Below are positions 1 through 6,114 of a stretch of DNA of 14,853 nucleotides, one piece after another; positions within the stretch are counted from its first letter, which is position 1; each line of letters opens with the position of its first letter. The stretch spans positions 1 through 14,853 of the forward strand of contig JAFGWO010000218.1 of assembly GCA_016937135.1 (NCBI GenBank), given 5' to 3'. The notes under the pieces are model-generated. The model ran no database searches. It saw nothing but the letters and a program-made list of their open reading frames with translations, and had not been told where the DNA came from. This DNA is from Pseudomonadota bacterium. GTDB lineage: Bacteria > BMS3Abin14. The translations under genes and the position numbers were made by a program.

Positions 1-112
1 AAACGGTGAAGGTATGGTGACACTTGGCGCAGCGCACCTTTACACCCTTGCCCCTGACTTTCTCATCGGGGATCCGGTATTTGGTATGGCATTTTTCGCA
101 TTCGACGATCAC
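1..112 (-). CDS. Zinc-ribbon (MJ0042-type) protein, N-terminal fragment
   Basis: Only the first 37 codons lie in the window; the gene continues off the left edge. Reading leftward from a GTG at 112, the protein begins MIVECEKCHTKYRIPDEKV and then has a second Cys-x-x-Cys pair (CAKCHHTF). The two CxxC/H knuckles about 20 residues apart, with the YRIPDEKV linker, are typical of the MJ0042 / zinc_ribbon_5 domain that often opens deltaproteobacterial proteins. A GGAGG Shine-Dalgarno sits about 8 nt upstream of the GTG and supports this start. The domain presumably binds one zinc ion. In related proteins it is followed by a membrane segment and a DUF3426-like or TPR region, but that part is not visible here, so the protein's role is unknown. 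Confidence 0.8.
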   Translation of the reverse strand, partial: MIVECEKCHTKYRIPDEKVRGKGVKVRCAKCHHTFTV

Positions 113-298
113 GGTTTTCCTCCAGGAGTGTCGTAACCCGTCAGGGAATCCGACGTCCGGCTGGATCTGGTCCGGATGCTAACTATTCCTATCAGATTTT
201 TTCTTTTGAGTTAAGAGGCACTTTGATCCCGTGGCCGGGGTTTCCGGGTCCCCTCAAATGGTTTCGGGAAGGTGGAGCTCCACCCTTTCCCCTCCCTG

Positions 299-307
299 TG
301 CTAAAAT
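299..307 (+). promoter_or_regulatory. Possible extended -10 promoter with an upstream palindrome (nitrilase gene)
   Basis: TGCTAAAAT at 299-307 fits an extended -10 element (TG-N-TATAAT with one mismatch). No convincing -35 is seen. Instead the -35 region carries a perfect 14-bp palindrome, GGTGGAGCTCCACC at 271-284. Transcription from here would start near 314 and give a leader of about 70 nt. The rest of the 113-382 gap shows no gene. Confidence 0.35.
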
Positions 308-382
308 CCGGCCGTCGTCTTTAAAAGGGAGAAGAACCTTTTCAGCAATCCCCGTCAAGGGGGGGAAGGATCGGGGTGGCCT

Positions 383-1174
383 GTGATGGACCTTCATCTG
401 GTGCAGTGGGGTGTGATCCCGGGTGAGCCGGAAGCCAACCTCGGCCTGGCCAGGGATCTTCTTGACCGCACCCGGCCTGAAAAGGGGAGCCTGATCCTGC
501 TTCCGGAGATGTTTCCCTGCGGATTTCACTATCCGGGTCTGGCCGCTGCTGCGAGCCGGGCCGCCGAAATCATTGGATGGATGGCCGATGCCGCGCGTCT
601 TTTTCGGTCCTGCCTGACCGGGTCTCTCCCCGCCGCGGTTTCCGGCGGGATCGCGAACACCATGGTTTTTCTCGATGAAAAGGGCAATGTCTCAGGTGCC
701 TACGACAAGATCCATCTTTTCCCGCCCGCGGGGGAGGAGGATTTCTTTGTGCCGGGAGATCACACGGTCGTTCTGTCGCGGGAAGATATGAATGTGGGCC
801 TTGCCATCTGCTTTGACCTCCGCTTTCCCGAAATGGGGAGGCGGCTTGCCGATCAGGGGGCGCGGCTCATGGCCGTGTCGGCCTATTGGCCCCTGGAACG
901 GCTGGGGCATTTTTCCGATCTTGTCAAGGTGCGGGCCATGGAAAACCAGTTCTTCGTGGCCGGCTGCAACTCCTGCGGCAAGGACGCAAAAGGGGTTGCC
1001 ATCGGAGGAGGCAGCATGGTCGCCGGGCCGTCCGGGGAGATCCGCGGGGTCCTTGGAAGGGAGGAAGGCGTCCTCTCCGTGACCGTGGAGCCCCTTGAGG
1101 TGGAAAGGACCCGGGAGCGGTTTCCCGTCCTGAGCCGGCGAAGGAAAGATCTATTTCCCTGGCCCGGTTCCTGA
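383..1174 (+). CDS. Carbon-nitrogen hydrolase (nitrilase superfamily, omega-amidase-like)
   Basis: The protein has 263 residues, the usual size for a stand-alone nitrilase-superfamily amidase. The Glu-Lys-Cys triad is complete: E42 in LLPEMF, K109 in AYDKIHLF and C143 in LAICFDLRFPE. The following VSAYWP and VRAMENQFFVAGCNSCG stretches are also typical. The pattern is closest to the omega-amidase/YafV branch, which removes the amide from alpha-keto acid monoamides such as 2-oxoglutaramate, but substrate cannot be fixed from sequence. The enzyme should be cytosolic, with no signal peptide. It starts GTG-ATG, so the real start may be the ATG at 386; a GGAAGGA lies at 364-370. It is transcribed alone, divergent from the zinc-ribbon gene and convergent with the TPR gene at 1222. 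Confidence 0.85.
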   Translation: MMDLHLVQWGVIPGEPEANLGLARDLLDRTRPEKGSLILLPEMFPCGFHYPGLAAAASRAAEIIGWMADAARLFRSCLTGSLPAAVSGGIANTMVFLDEKGNVSGAYDKIHLFPPAGEEDFFVPGDHTVVLSREDMNVGLAICFDLRFPEMGRRLADQGARLMAVSAYWPLERLGHFSDLVKVRAMENQFFVAGCNSCGKDAKGVAIGGGSMVAGPSGEIRGVLGREEGVLSVTVEPLEVERTRERFPVLSRRRKDLFPWPGS

Positions 1175-1221
1175 TGGTTGGCGGCAAGTAAGGCTGGGAT
1201 TCCGGTCAGGTCAGGGCCAGG

Positions 1222-2502
1222 CTAAGGCGGGGTTTTTCCCTCGTGATCCTTGTGGAGGTTTTCCAGCTTTTCCTGCGCTTTCCGGAAGCGGGGATTAATG
1301 GAAAGGGCTTCCTGATAGGCCTTGACAGCCAGGTCTTCTTTTCCCATGGCCTCCAGGGCCTGGCCGCGGCAGAAGAACGCATCCGCGTACCGGTTGTCCC
1401 CGGCAAGAATGGTGTCCGTTTCGGTCAGCGCCCTCGCAGGGTCCTCCATCCGGAGATAGACGCAGGCAAGGTCAAGACGCACGGAAGGCATGTTCGGGTT
1501 CAGGGTTAAAGCCCTTTTTAATTCGAGGCGCGCCTCCTCGAGATTGCCTGTGTAAAGATAGGTTTTTCCCAGAAGGGCGGCGATGTCGGGCCATTGCGGG
1601 TGATCCTCCGAGAGGCGGGAAAGGATCTCCCCGGCTTCTTCAAAAAGGCCGTCCCGGACCATGGCCGAACAAAGGGTCAGTTCCCCTTCCGTAACAGCCT
1701 TGTCCTGGGCGAGGTCGATTTCCCTCCTTCCCGAACGGATGATGAGGTAGATCACGGTGGCGAACAGGACCAGCAGAAGAATGAAAAAACCGAAGGGGAC
1801 TCCCGACTGGCGCATCCAGCCTAAAATTTTCCTGGGGGCGGGGAGGTCCGGGGGGGGGCCGCTTCTATCGGTCTGGACAACCTGGAAAATGGAGGCCAGC
1901 CTGGAAGCGGGTATGTCCGACTCGGCCGGGGGCAGAAGATCGGAAAGGGAATAGGTGATGAGTTCGGACCGGTCGTTGCTCCGCTCCTGGGCGACAATCC
2001 CCACACCGGGGTGGAGCCAGATAAACCCGGAGTAGATAGGGTCTGTAGCGGGCCGGAACCCGATCTTGATGGCATCCCGGAAGGTCCCCGCCGGCACTGT
2101 GACCGGGCCGCGGGAAAGGACCTCGAAAAAGAGGGGCGGGTCGGACCAGGAGGATTGCCACGTACGCCCGGGTTCGAGGGGTTTCTGGGCAATAAGGATC
2201 AGTTCCCCGCGCGGAAAGACATCGCTGCCGGGAGTTGTGTTGAGCCGGAAGAGACCCTCTTCGGACAGGATGAAAAAGAAGAGAGGCTGGTTGCCATAGG
2301 ACGCTTCAATAAGGGGGACCCCCTTGATGTTCCTTGTGCCTTTGACAACCAGGGTCTCAAGTTTCCCTTCCTGGTCCCGATAGGTCCAGGTGCTTCCGGG
2401 ATTCAGGGGAAGGACAGGTGAGCTGTAGCCGACATCTGCCATTGACAGACAAAGGCTAACCGTCAAAAGCAGAAAGGCAACCTTTCTCCATATGAGGCTC
2501 AT
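1222..2502 (-). CDS. Membrane protein with extracytoplasmic N-terminal half and cytoplasmic TPR repeats
   Basis: The product has 426 residues. It starts with a signal-like hydrophobic stretch (residues 8-22, ending near YSSP). About 200 residues follow with no family I recognise, rich in short beta-like segments (PLNPGSTWTYRDQEGK, GPVTVPAGTFRDAIKIGF). The PLxPGxxWxY opening and VPAGxF motif resemble lipoprotein-like beta-sandwich modules seen in many bacterial hypothetical proteins. A single membrane helix sits at about 236-256, followed by basic SGRR. The C-terminus, about 270-410, holds roughly four tetratricopeptide repeats. The likely topology is outside-in, with the TPRs facing the cytosol for protein contacts. 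No Shine-Dalgarno is obvious before the ATG at 2502. The coding strand contains a run of nine C (plus-strand G at 1850-1858) in a Pro-rich linker. Function unknown. Confidence 0.8.
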   Translation of the reverse strand: MSLIWRKVAFLLLTVSLCLSMADVGYSSPVLPLNPGSTWTYRDQEGKLETLVVKGTRNIKGVPLIEASYGNQPLFFFILSEEGLFRLNTTPGSDVFPRGELILIAQKPLEPGRTWQSSWSDPPLFFEVLSRGPVTVPAGTFRDAIKIGFRPATDPIYSGFIWLHPGVGIVAQERSNDRSELITYSLSDLLPPAESDIPASRLASIFQVVQTDRSGPPPDLPAPRKILGWMRQSGVPFGFFILLLVLFATVIYLIIRSGRREIDLAQDKAVTEGELTLCSAMVRDGLFEEAGEILSRLSEDHPQWPDIAALLGKTYLYTGNLEEARLELKRALTLNPNMPSVRLDLACVYLRMEDPARALTETDTILAGDNRYADAFFCRGQALEAMGKEDLAVKAYQEALSINPRFRKAQEKLENLHKDHEGKTPP

Positions 2503-2513
2503 TTGGTGGGAGA

Positions 2514-2542
2514 GTGTACAGTTATTCGTGCTTCGTGTACAG
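2514..2542. repeat. Paired GTGTACAG direct repeat in a divergent intergenic region
   Basis: GTGTACAG occurs at 2514-2521 and again at 2535-2542, exactly 21 bp apart (two DNA turns). Each contains the palindrome TGTACA. The pair lies 12 bp upstream of the TPR gene start (2502, -) and about 90 bp upstream of the YacP-like gene (2634, +). Spacing on one face of the helix suits a dimeric or tandem regulator, but no known operator is recognised. Confidence 0.3.
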
Positions 2543-2633
2543 AGTGAGGTTGTCGGATTTTTTGCCGGGGAAGCTTTTCAGCCCTGTCCGGTTGATGGGC
2601 AGGACCTTTGGGGGGGAGGCGGTTTACTAAAGG

Positions 2634-3134
2634 ATGCGGATCCTCATCGATGGCTATAACCTGATACGGAAAATCCCCGAGCTTCAGAGGCTCGAACGGA
2701 TCGATATGGAGGAGGCAAGGGAAAGCCTGATCCGGGAGCTGTCCGTCTACAGGCGGGGGAAAAGGCACCGGATCGAGGTGATTTTCGATGGCGCCGAGGC
2801 ATCCCGCCTGGGGGGGTCGCAAAGCAGGCAGACAGGGATCACGGTACGGTTTTCCCCCAGGGGAAGCAGTGCGGACCGGTTGATTCTGGAGGCCCTCAAG
2901 GATGGCGCCGCGGATGTCCTCGTAAGCGCGGATCGGGAATTGACCGACGCGGCCGGCCGTTCGGAGGTGACCGCGGTCTCCCCCGGGCTTTTCTGGGACA
3001 AGGTTCTCGAGGAGATGTACCGCAGCTTCAAGGGGGAAGAGGACCAGGAGGCAGAGCTTCCCGGGAGGGGGCAGACCGGGCGGAAACTGGCGAAATCCCG
3101 GAGGAGGGATCAGGCCAGGATCGACAAACTTTAG
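2634..3134 (+). CDS. YacP-like NYN (PIN-fold) domain protein, probable ribonuclease
   Basis: The protein has 166 residues. It opens MRILIDGYNLIRKIPEL, the signature start of NYN/YacP domains (PF05991, related to Bacillus Rae1). Acidic residues that would hold metal in the PIN-like fold are visible: D6 (IDGYN), D52 (VIFDGAEA), D81 (SADRLI) and D100 (VSADREL). By family this is a single-strand or ribosome-associated endoribonuclease. After about residue 130 comes a charged tail with many Lys and Arg (TGRKLAKSRRRDQARIDKL), which may contact RNA; the tail role is inference. The start follows GGGGGAGG at some distance and AAAGG directly before the ATG. It stands alone on the plus strand and converges on plsY with only 18 bp between stop codons. 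Confidence 0.8.
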   Translation: MRILIDGYNLIRKIPELQRLERIDMEEARESLIRELSVYRRGKRHRIEVIFDGAEASRLGGSQSRQTGITVRFSPRGSSADRLILEALKDGAADVLVSADRELTDAAGRSEVTAVSPGLFWDKVLEEMYRSFKGEEDQEAELPGRGQTGRKLAKSRRRDQARIDKL

Positions 3135-3152
3135 GGCCGGCTGTTCAATCTC

Positions 3153-3749
3153 TCACATGGAGCCCGGTTTCTGGAGCCGGTTTTCCGTTCCATCCATGAT
3201 CCGGATCAAATTTTTCCTGTGCTGGATCCAGAGGAGGGCGGCTGCGGCGCCGCAAAAGAGGGTCATCCTTGCGGGGCCTCCAAGGAACAGGGAGAAGAGA
3301 GGGCACGCGGCAGCTGCCGAAAGGGCCCCGGCGGAGGAATAGCGGGTCAGGAACACGGCAGCGAGCCAGGTGGCGAGGCACAGGAGGGCGATTGGCAGGC
3401 TCAGGGCCAGGAGGGTCCCGAAGGTCGTCGCCACCCCCTTTCCGCCCTTGAAGCCGAGGAGAAAGGAAAAGTCGTGCCCGAGGATCGCGGCGCCGGCGGC
3501 GAAATACGGGACAAGAGAGGCATCCGCAAAAAAGGCCCGGGCGGCAAGGACCGGGATCAGGCCTTTTCCCAGATCTCCCAGGAGGGTGATAATTGCCGCT
3601 TTTTTCCCGAGGGTTCTCAATACATTGGTCGTGCCGATGTTTCCGGATCCGGCAAGACGCGGGTCCGATCCGCCCATGGCCCTCGCGACCAGAACGCCGG
3701 TCGGAAGGCACCCGAGGAGATAGGAAGCGAGGATGAAGACCCATTCCAT
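3153..3749 (-). CDS. plsY: Acyl-phosphate:glycerol-3-phosphate acyltransferase PlsY
   Basis: PlsY transfers an acyl group from acyl phosphate to glycerol-3-phosphate, giving lysophosphatidate, the first step of membrane phospholipid synthesis. The 198-residue integral membrane protein shows all three family motifs: SGNIGTTNVLR (35-45), GHDFSFLLGFKGGKGVAT (91-108) and, near the C-terminus, HRKNLIRIMDGTEN. The usual SGNxGATN has Thr in place of Ala. Hydrophobic helices fill the rest. The open frame extends to an ATG at 3803, adding 18 residues (MLVFFPVTKRGKAVIWGP). I chose the ATG at 3749 because MEWVFILASYLLGCLPTG matches the usual PlsY beginning and neither start has a strong Shine-Dalgarno. 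It diverges from the TlpA-like gene and shares its upstream region. Confidence 0.92.
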   Translation of the reverse strand: MEWVFILASYLLGCLPTGVLVARAMGGSDPRLAGSGNIGTTNVLRTLGKKAAIITLLGDLGKGLIPVLAARAFFADASLVPYFAAGAAILGHDFSFLLGFKGGKGVATTFGTLLALSLPIALLCLATWLAAVFLTRYSSAGALSAAAACPLFSLFLGGPARMTLFCGAAAALLWIQHRKNLIRIMDGTENRLQKPGSM

Positions 3750-3857
3750 TGGGCCCCAGATTACCGCTTTCCCTCTCTTCGTAACAGGAAAAAAGACAAG
3801 CATCTACGATCTTCGCTGAAAAAAACGTGACTTCAGGAGGTTTCAACGCCGGTGGAA

Positions 3858-3899
3858 TTTGCGCACATTTCCCGGGATTGCGGGTATTTTTTGCGCAAA
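3858..3899. promoter_or_regulatory. Two TTTGCGCA palindromic sites, candidate activator binding sites
   Basis: TTTGCGCA at 3858-3865 is mirrored by TGCGCAAA at 3892-3899. The right site is itself a perfect 10-bp palindrome (TTTGCGCAAA, 3890-3899) and the left matches it at 8 of 10 positions. The sites are 32 bp apart, about three helical turns, and lie some 85-125 bp upstream of the predicted sigma-54 start. That is where enhancer-binding activators usually bind. The regulator is unknown. Confidence 0.4.
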
Positions 3900-3957
3900 C
3901 GAGAATCGACGGGATGTCCTTTTTCTGGAAAAACCGTTGTTTCAGGAGGAGTTAGTG

Positions 3958-3974
3958 TTGGCATAACTATTGCT
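3958..3974 (+). promoter_or_regulatory. Sigma-54 (-24/-12) promoter
   Basis: TTGGCATAACTATTGCT matches the RpoN consensus TGGCAC-N5-TTGCW with one mismatch (T for C at the sixth position). It has the required 10 bp between the -24 GG (3960-3961) and the -12 GC (3972-3973). Transcription would begin near 3985, about 45 nt before the TTG start of the TlpA-like gene, and would also cover the TPR gene. Confidence 0.7.
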
Positions 3975-4028
3975 GAAATTAATAGATTGTCAAAAAACAG
4001 GAATTTTTCTCCGAAAGGAAAGTGCCCA

Positions 4029-4511
4029 TTGAGACGTCTCCTTGCCATCGCCATGGCGCTGGTTTTCATCTCATCCTGTTCGGGCGGAGGGGGCGGCGCT
4101 TCCACCGGGGGGGCGGATTTTGCCTTCCCTGCCCTGGACGGATCCACCGTTCGCCTTTCCGACCACGACGGCAAGGTGGTCCTCATCGATTTCTGGGCGA
4201 GCTGGTGCGCCCCGTGCAGGGATATGGTGCCCGTCCTGTCGAAGCTTTCCAGGGAATATTCCGACGACGGTCTGGTGGTCCTGGGTGTTTCCCTTGACCA
4301 GACGGAGCCAAAAACCCTGGGTTATCTGGTTCAGGAATGGGGCATTCCCTACAGGATCCTATTAGGAGATGAAAAAACCTTGAAGGTTTTTGGCGGCGTG
4401 ACGAGCCTTCCTACCCTTTTCATCATCAACAGGGAAGGGAGGCTGGTCGGGAAGATGCTGGGGTATCACAGCTACAGCGAGCTTGAGGACCAGGTTAAAA
4501 GGTATCTTTAA
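4029..4511 (+). CDS. TlpA/ResA-like thioredoxin-fold lipoprotein
   Basis: This is a thiol-disulfide oxidoreductase of the TlpA/ResA/AhpC-TSA type, acting outside the cytoplasmic membrane. From the TTG start it has 160 residues. A short basic start and hydrophobic helix (RRLLAIAMALVF) end in the lipobox ISSC, with the lipidated Cys at 17. A Gly/Ser linker follows, then the thioredoxin fold with active site WCAPC (Cys 60 and 63), VVLIDFWASW before it and the cis-Pro loop TSLPTLFII. Such proteins reduce or isomerise periplasmic disulfides, often in cytochrome c maturation. The frame stays open to an ATG at 3852, but that version would place the sigma-54 promoter inside the gene and bury the signal peptide. 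AAAGGAAA sits about 7 nt before the TTG. The partner TPR gene begins 31 bp downstream. Confidence 0.88.
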   Translation: MRRLLAIAMALVFISSCSGGGGGASTGGADFAFPALDGSTVRLSDHDGKVVLIDFWASWCAPCRDMVPVLSKLSREYSDDGLVVLGVSLDQTEPKTLGYLVQEWGIPYRILLGDEKTLKVFGGVTSLPTLFIINREGRLVGKMLGYHSYSELEDQVKRYL

Positions 4512-4542
4512 AGAAAGGATTCCGGGATCCGGGGGCCTGCGG

Positions 4543-5127
4543 ATGGAAAAAAAAGGAATTATCCTTGTTGTGGGCGCGGCCCTTTTCTTCGGCCTGATGG
4601 CAGGGATCCTTTTGCCGAGTTTTTTCGGTCCGGAAGGGCCGCCTCTCCCGATGCCGTCCCTGGTCGGGGAGCCCGAACCCCCGTTTAACAGGGGACCCGA
4701 TTACTCCCTTAAAATCCGGGAAATCAAACGCCAGCTGCAGAAAAAACCCGATGAGGTCAGGCTTCTGATTCAGCTTGGCAATACCTATTTTGACGACAAC
4801 CGGTATCCGGAGGCCATCGAGGCTTACTCGAGAGCCCTTGCCCTTTCGCCCGGAAACCCGGATGTGCTCACCGACCTCGGCATCATGCACCGGAGAAACG
4901 GCGATCCGGAAAAGGCGTCGGAGTGCTTCCGGCAGGCAGCTTCCCTTTCGCCGGACCACCCTCAATGCCGTCTGAACCTGGGGATCGTCCTTTTTTTTGA
5001 CCTCAAGGACCCGGAAGGGGCCATCAGGGCCCTGGAGGATTTCATCCGAATAGTGGGAGATTCCCCGGAGGGCCATAGCGCCAGGACCCTGATCGCGCAG
5101 ATCCGGGCAGGCTCCGGCAAAGAGTGA
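4543..5127 (+). CDS. Membrane-anchored TPR protein downstream of the TlpA-like gene
   Basis: The product has 194 residues. The N-terminus is MEKKGIILVV followed by a hydrophobic segment to about residue 28, which fits an uncleaved membrane anchor. A Pro-rich linker (30-52) follows, then three tetratricopeptide repeats at about 72-103, 106-137 and 140-171, with clear signatures such as AIEAYSRALALSPGNPDVLTD. The likely role is a periplasmic or membrane-side scaffold. A TPR partner beside a TlpA-type thioredoxin recalls cytochrome c maturation (CcmG with CcmH/CcmI-type TPRs), but no heme-lyase gene is in view, so that is inference. The frame extends upstream to 4483, overlapping the previous gene; I chose the ATG at 4543, preceded by GGGGG. 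Co-transcription with the lipoprotein gene is likely. Confidence 0.82.
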   Translation: MEKKGIILVVGAALFFGLMAGILLPSFFGPEGPPLPMPSLVGEPEPPFNRGPDYSLKIREIKRQLQKKPDEVRLLIQLGNTYFDDNRYPEAIEAYSRALALSPGNPDVLTDLGIMHRRNGDPEKASECFRQAASLSPDHPQCRLNLGIVLFFDLKDPEGAIRALEDFIRIVGDSPEGHSARTLIAQIRAGSGKE

Positions 5128-5164
5128 GGGTCGCCCGAAAAATTTTTGGAAGAACCAGGGGTCG

Positions 5165-5187
5165 CCCCCCGGGAGGGGGTTTGTTTT
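5165..5187 (+). terminator. Probable intrinsic terminator of the tlpA-TPR unit
   Basis: CCCCC (5165-5169), a 5-nt loop CGGGA and GGGGG (5175-5179) form a short all-GC stem, followed directly by TTTGTTTT (5180-5187). It lies 37 bp after the TPR stop codon on the plus strand, and the T tract overlaps the stop of the convergent protease gene. The stem is short, so efficiency is uncertain. Confidence 0.5.
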
Positions 5188-6016
5188 AATCCCCCGCCTT
5201 GGGGGCCTCGCGGTAGGGCAGGGGGATGTACTGGACCGAAGGACGGCGGGACGCCGGCTGGGGGAACAGGGTCATGAAGCGGAAGATCTCCTTCGGGATC
5301 TCGCTGTTTACGGAAAGACCCAGCTCCCTGGCTTCCTCGCACGGGATCGGGTAATCATGGGTCCATTTCCCCCCTGACAGGACCCGGGCGAGCCTGCGCG
5401 CCTGGGCGGCCGGCATTTTTTCCATCAGAATACTTTCCACGCATTTCTGGACCTGCCGGATGGCCTTGCGGCTGACGTCGGCAAGGATAAGGGTTTCATC
5501 CTCCACCTTTTCAATCGGTTTGCTCTCCACGGCCTTGATGATCGAAACGGCCGGGAAATCCCCTATCTGGGGATCCACCGGCCCGATGACCGCGTTTTCA
5601 TCCATGAAGATCTCGTCCGCGGCCAGGGCCACTAGGGTGCCGCCGGACATGGCGTAATGGGGTATGAAGACCGTCACCTTTGCGGGATGCCGGAGGAGGG
5701 CCCGGGCTACCTGCTCCGAGGCGAGGACGAGGCCCCCGGGGGTGTGCAGGATGATATCGATGGGGATGGATTCATCGGTCAGCTTGATGGCCCGGATGAT
5801 TTCCTCGGAGTCCTGGATGTCGATGTAGCGCATCAGGGGGAATCCGAAGAGGCTCAGGGTCTCCTGGCGGTGGATGAGGGCGATGACGCGGCTGCCCCGC
5901 TCGGCCTCGATCCTGCGCAGGGACGCGAGCCTTTTGGCCTCGAGGGCCCGCCTCTGGATAAGGGGGGCGAAGGCCATAACGATAAAGAACAGCCAGAACA
6001 GATCAAGGATCTTCAT
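5186..6016 (-). CDS. Membrane-anchored SDH/ClpP-fold serine protease
   Basis: From the ATG at 6016 the protein has 276 residues. It begins with one membrane helix (MKILDLFWLFFIVMAFAPL), then a charged helix and a ClpP/crotonase-fold domain. The landmarks of the serine dehydrogenase proteinase family (PF01972, formerly DUF114) are present: IDIILHTPGGLVLASEQ (about 86-102), the nucleophile Ser124 in HYAMSGGTLVALAADEI, and MDENAVIGPVDPQIG (about 138-152). It resembles signal peptide peptidase SppA in fold and motif order. It should cut membrane or membrane-proximal proteins or peptides; the substrate is unknown. A GTG at 6058 would add 14 residues before the helix, which I consider less likely. 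It lies 98 bp downstream of thyX on the same strand and may be co-transcribed with it. Confidence 0.85.
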   Translation of the reverse strand: MKILDLFWLFFIVMAFAPLIQRRALEAKRLASLRRIEAERGSRVIALIHRQETLSLFGFPLMRYIDIQDSEEIIRAIKLTDESIPIDIILHTPGGLVLASEQVARALLRHPAKVTVFIPHYAMSGGTLVALAADEIFMDENAVIGPVDPQIGDFPAVSIIKAVESKPIEKVEDETLILADVSRKAIRQVQKCVESILMEKMPAAQARRLARVLSGGKWTHDYPIPCEEARELGLSVNSEIPKEIFRFMTLFPQPASRRPSVQYIPLPYREAPKAGD

Positions 6017-6114
6017 GAAGACAACCTGGCACGGCCAAAGGGAGACGATGAGCGGCACTGGGTGACGCCGGTTTCCCGCTTCAAGGTTTTTTCACGCATC
6101 ACGCCCATACCCCC

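Noticed and set aside
1850..1858. Frameshift at the nine-G run in the TPR gene
   Set aside because: The frame reads sensibly on both sides, from the N-terminal domain through the membrane helix to the TPRs, so no break is evident.
3219..3830. 203-residue open frame on the plus strand
   Set aside because: It is the shadow of plsY, which has all its family motifs on the other strand.
3852..4028. N-terminal 59-residue extension of the TlpA-like protein
   Set aside because: It contains a sigma-54 promoter, shows no family similarity, and would place the lipoprotein signal in the middle of the protein.
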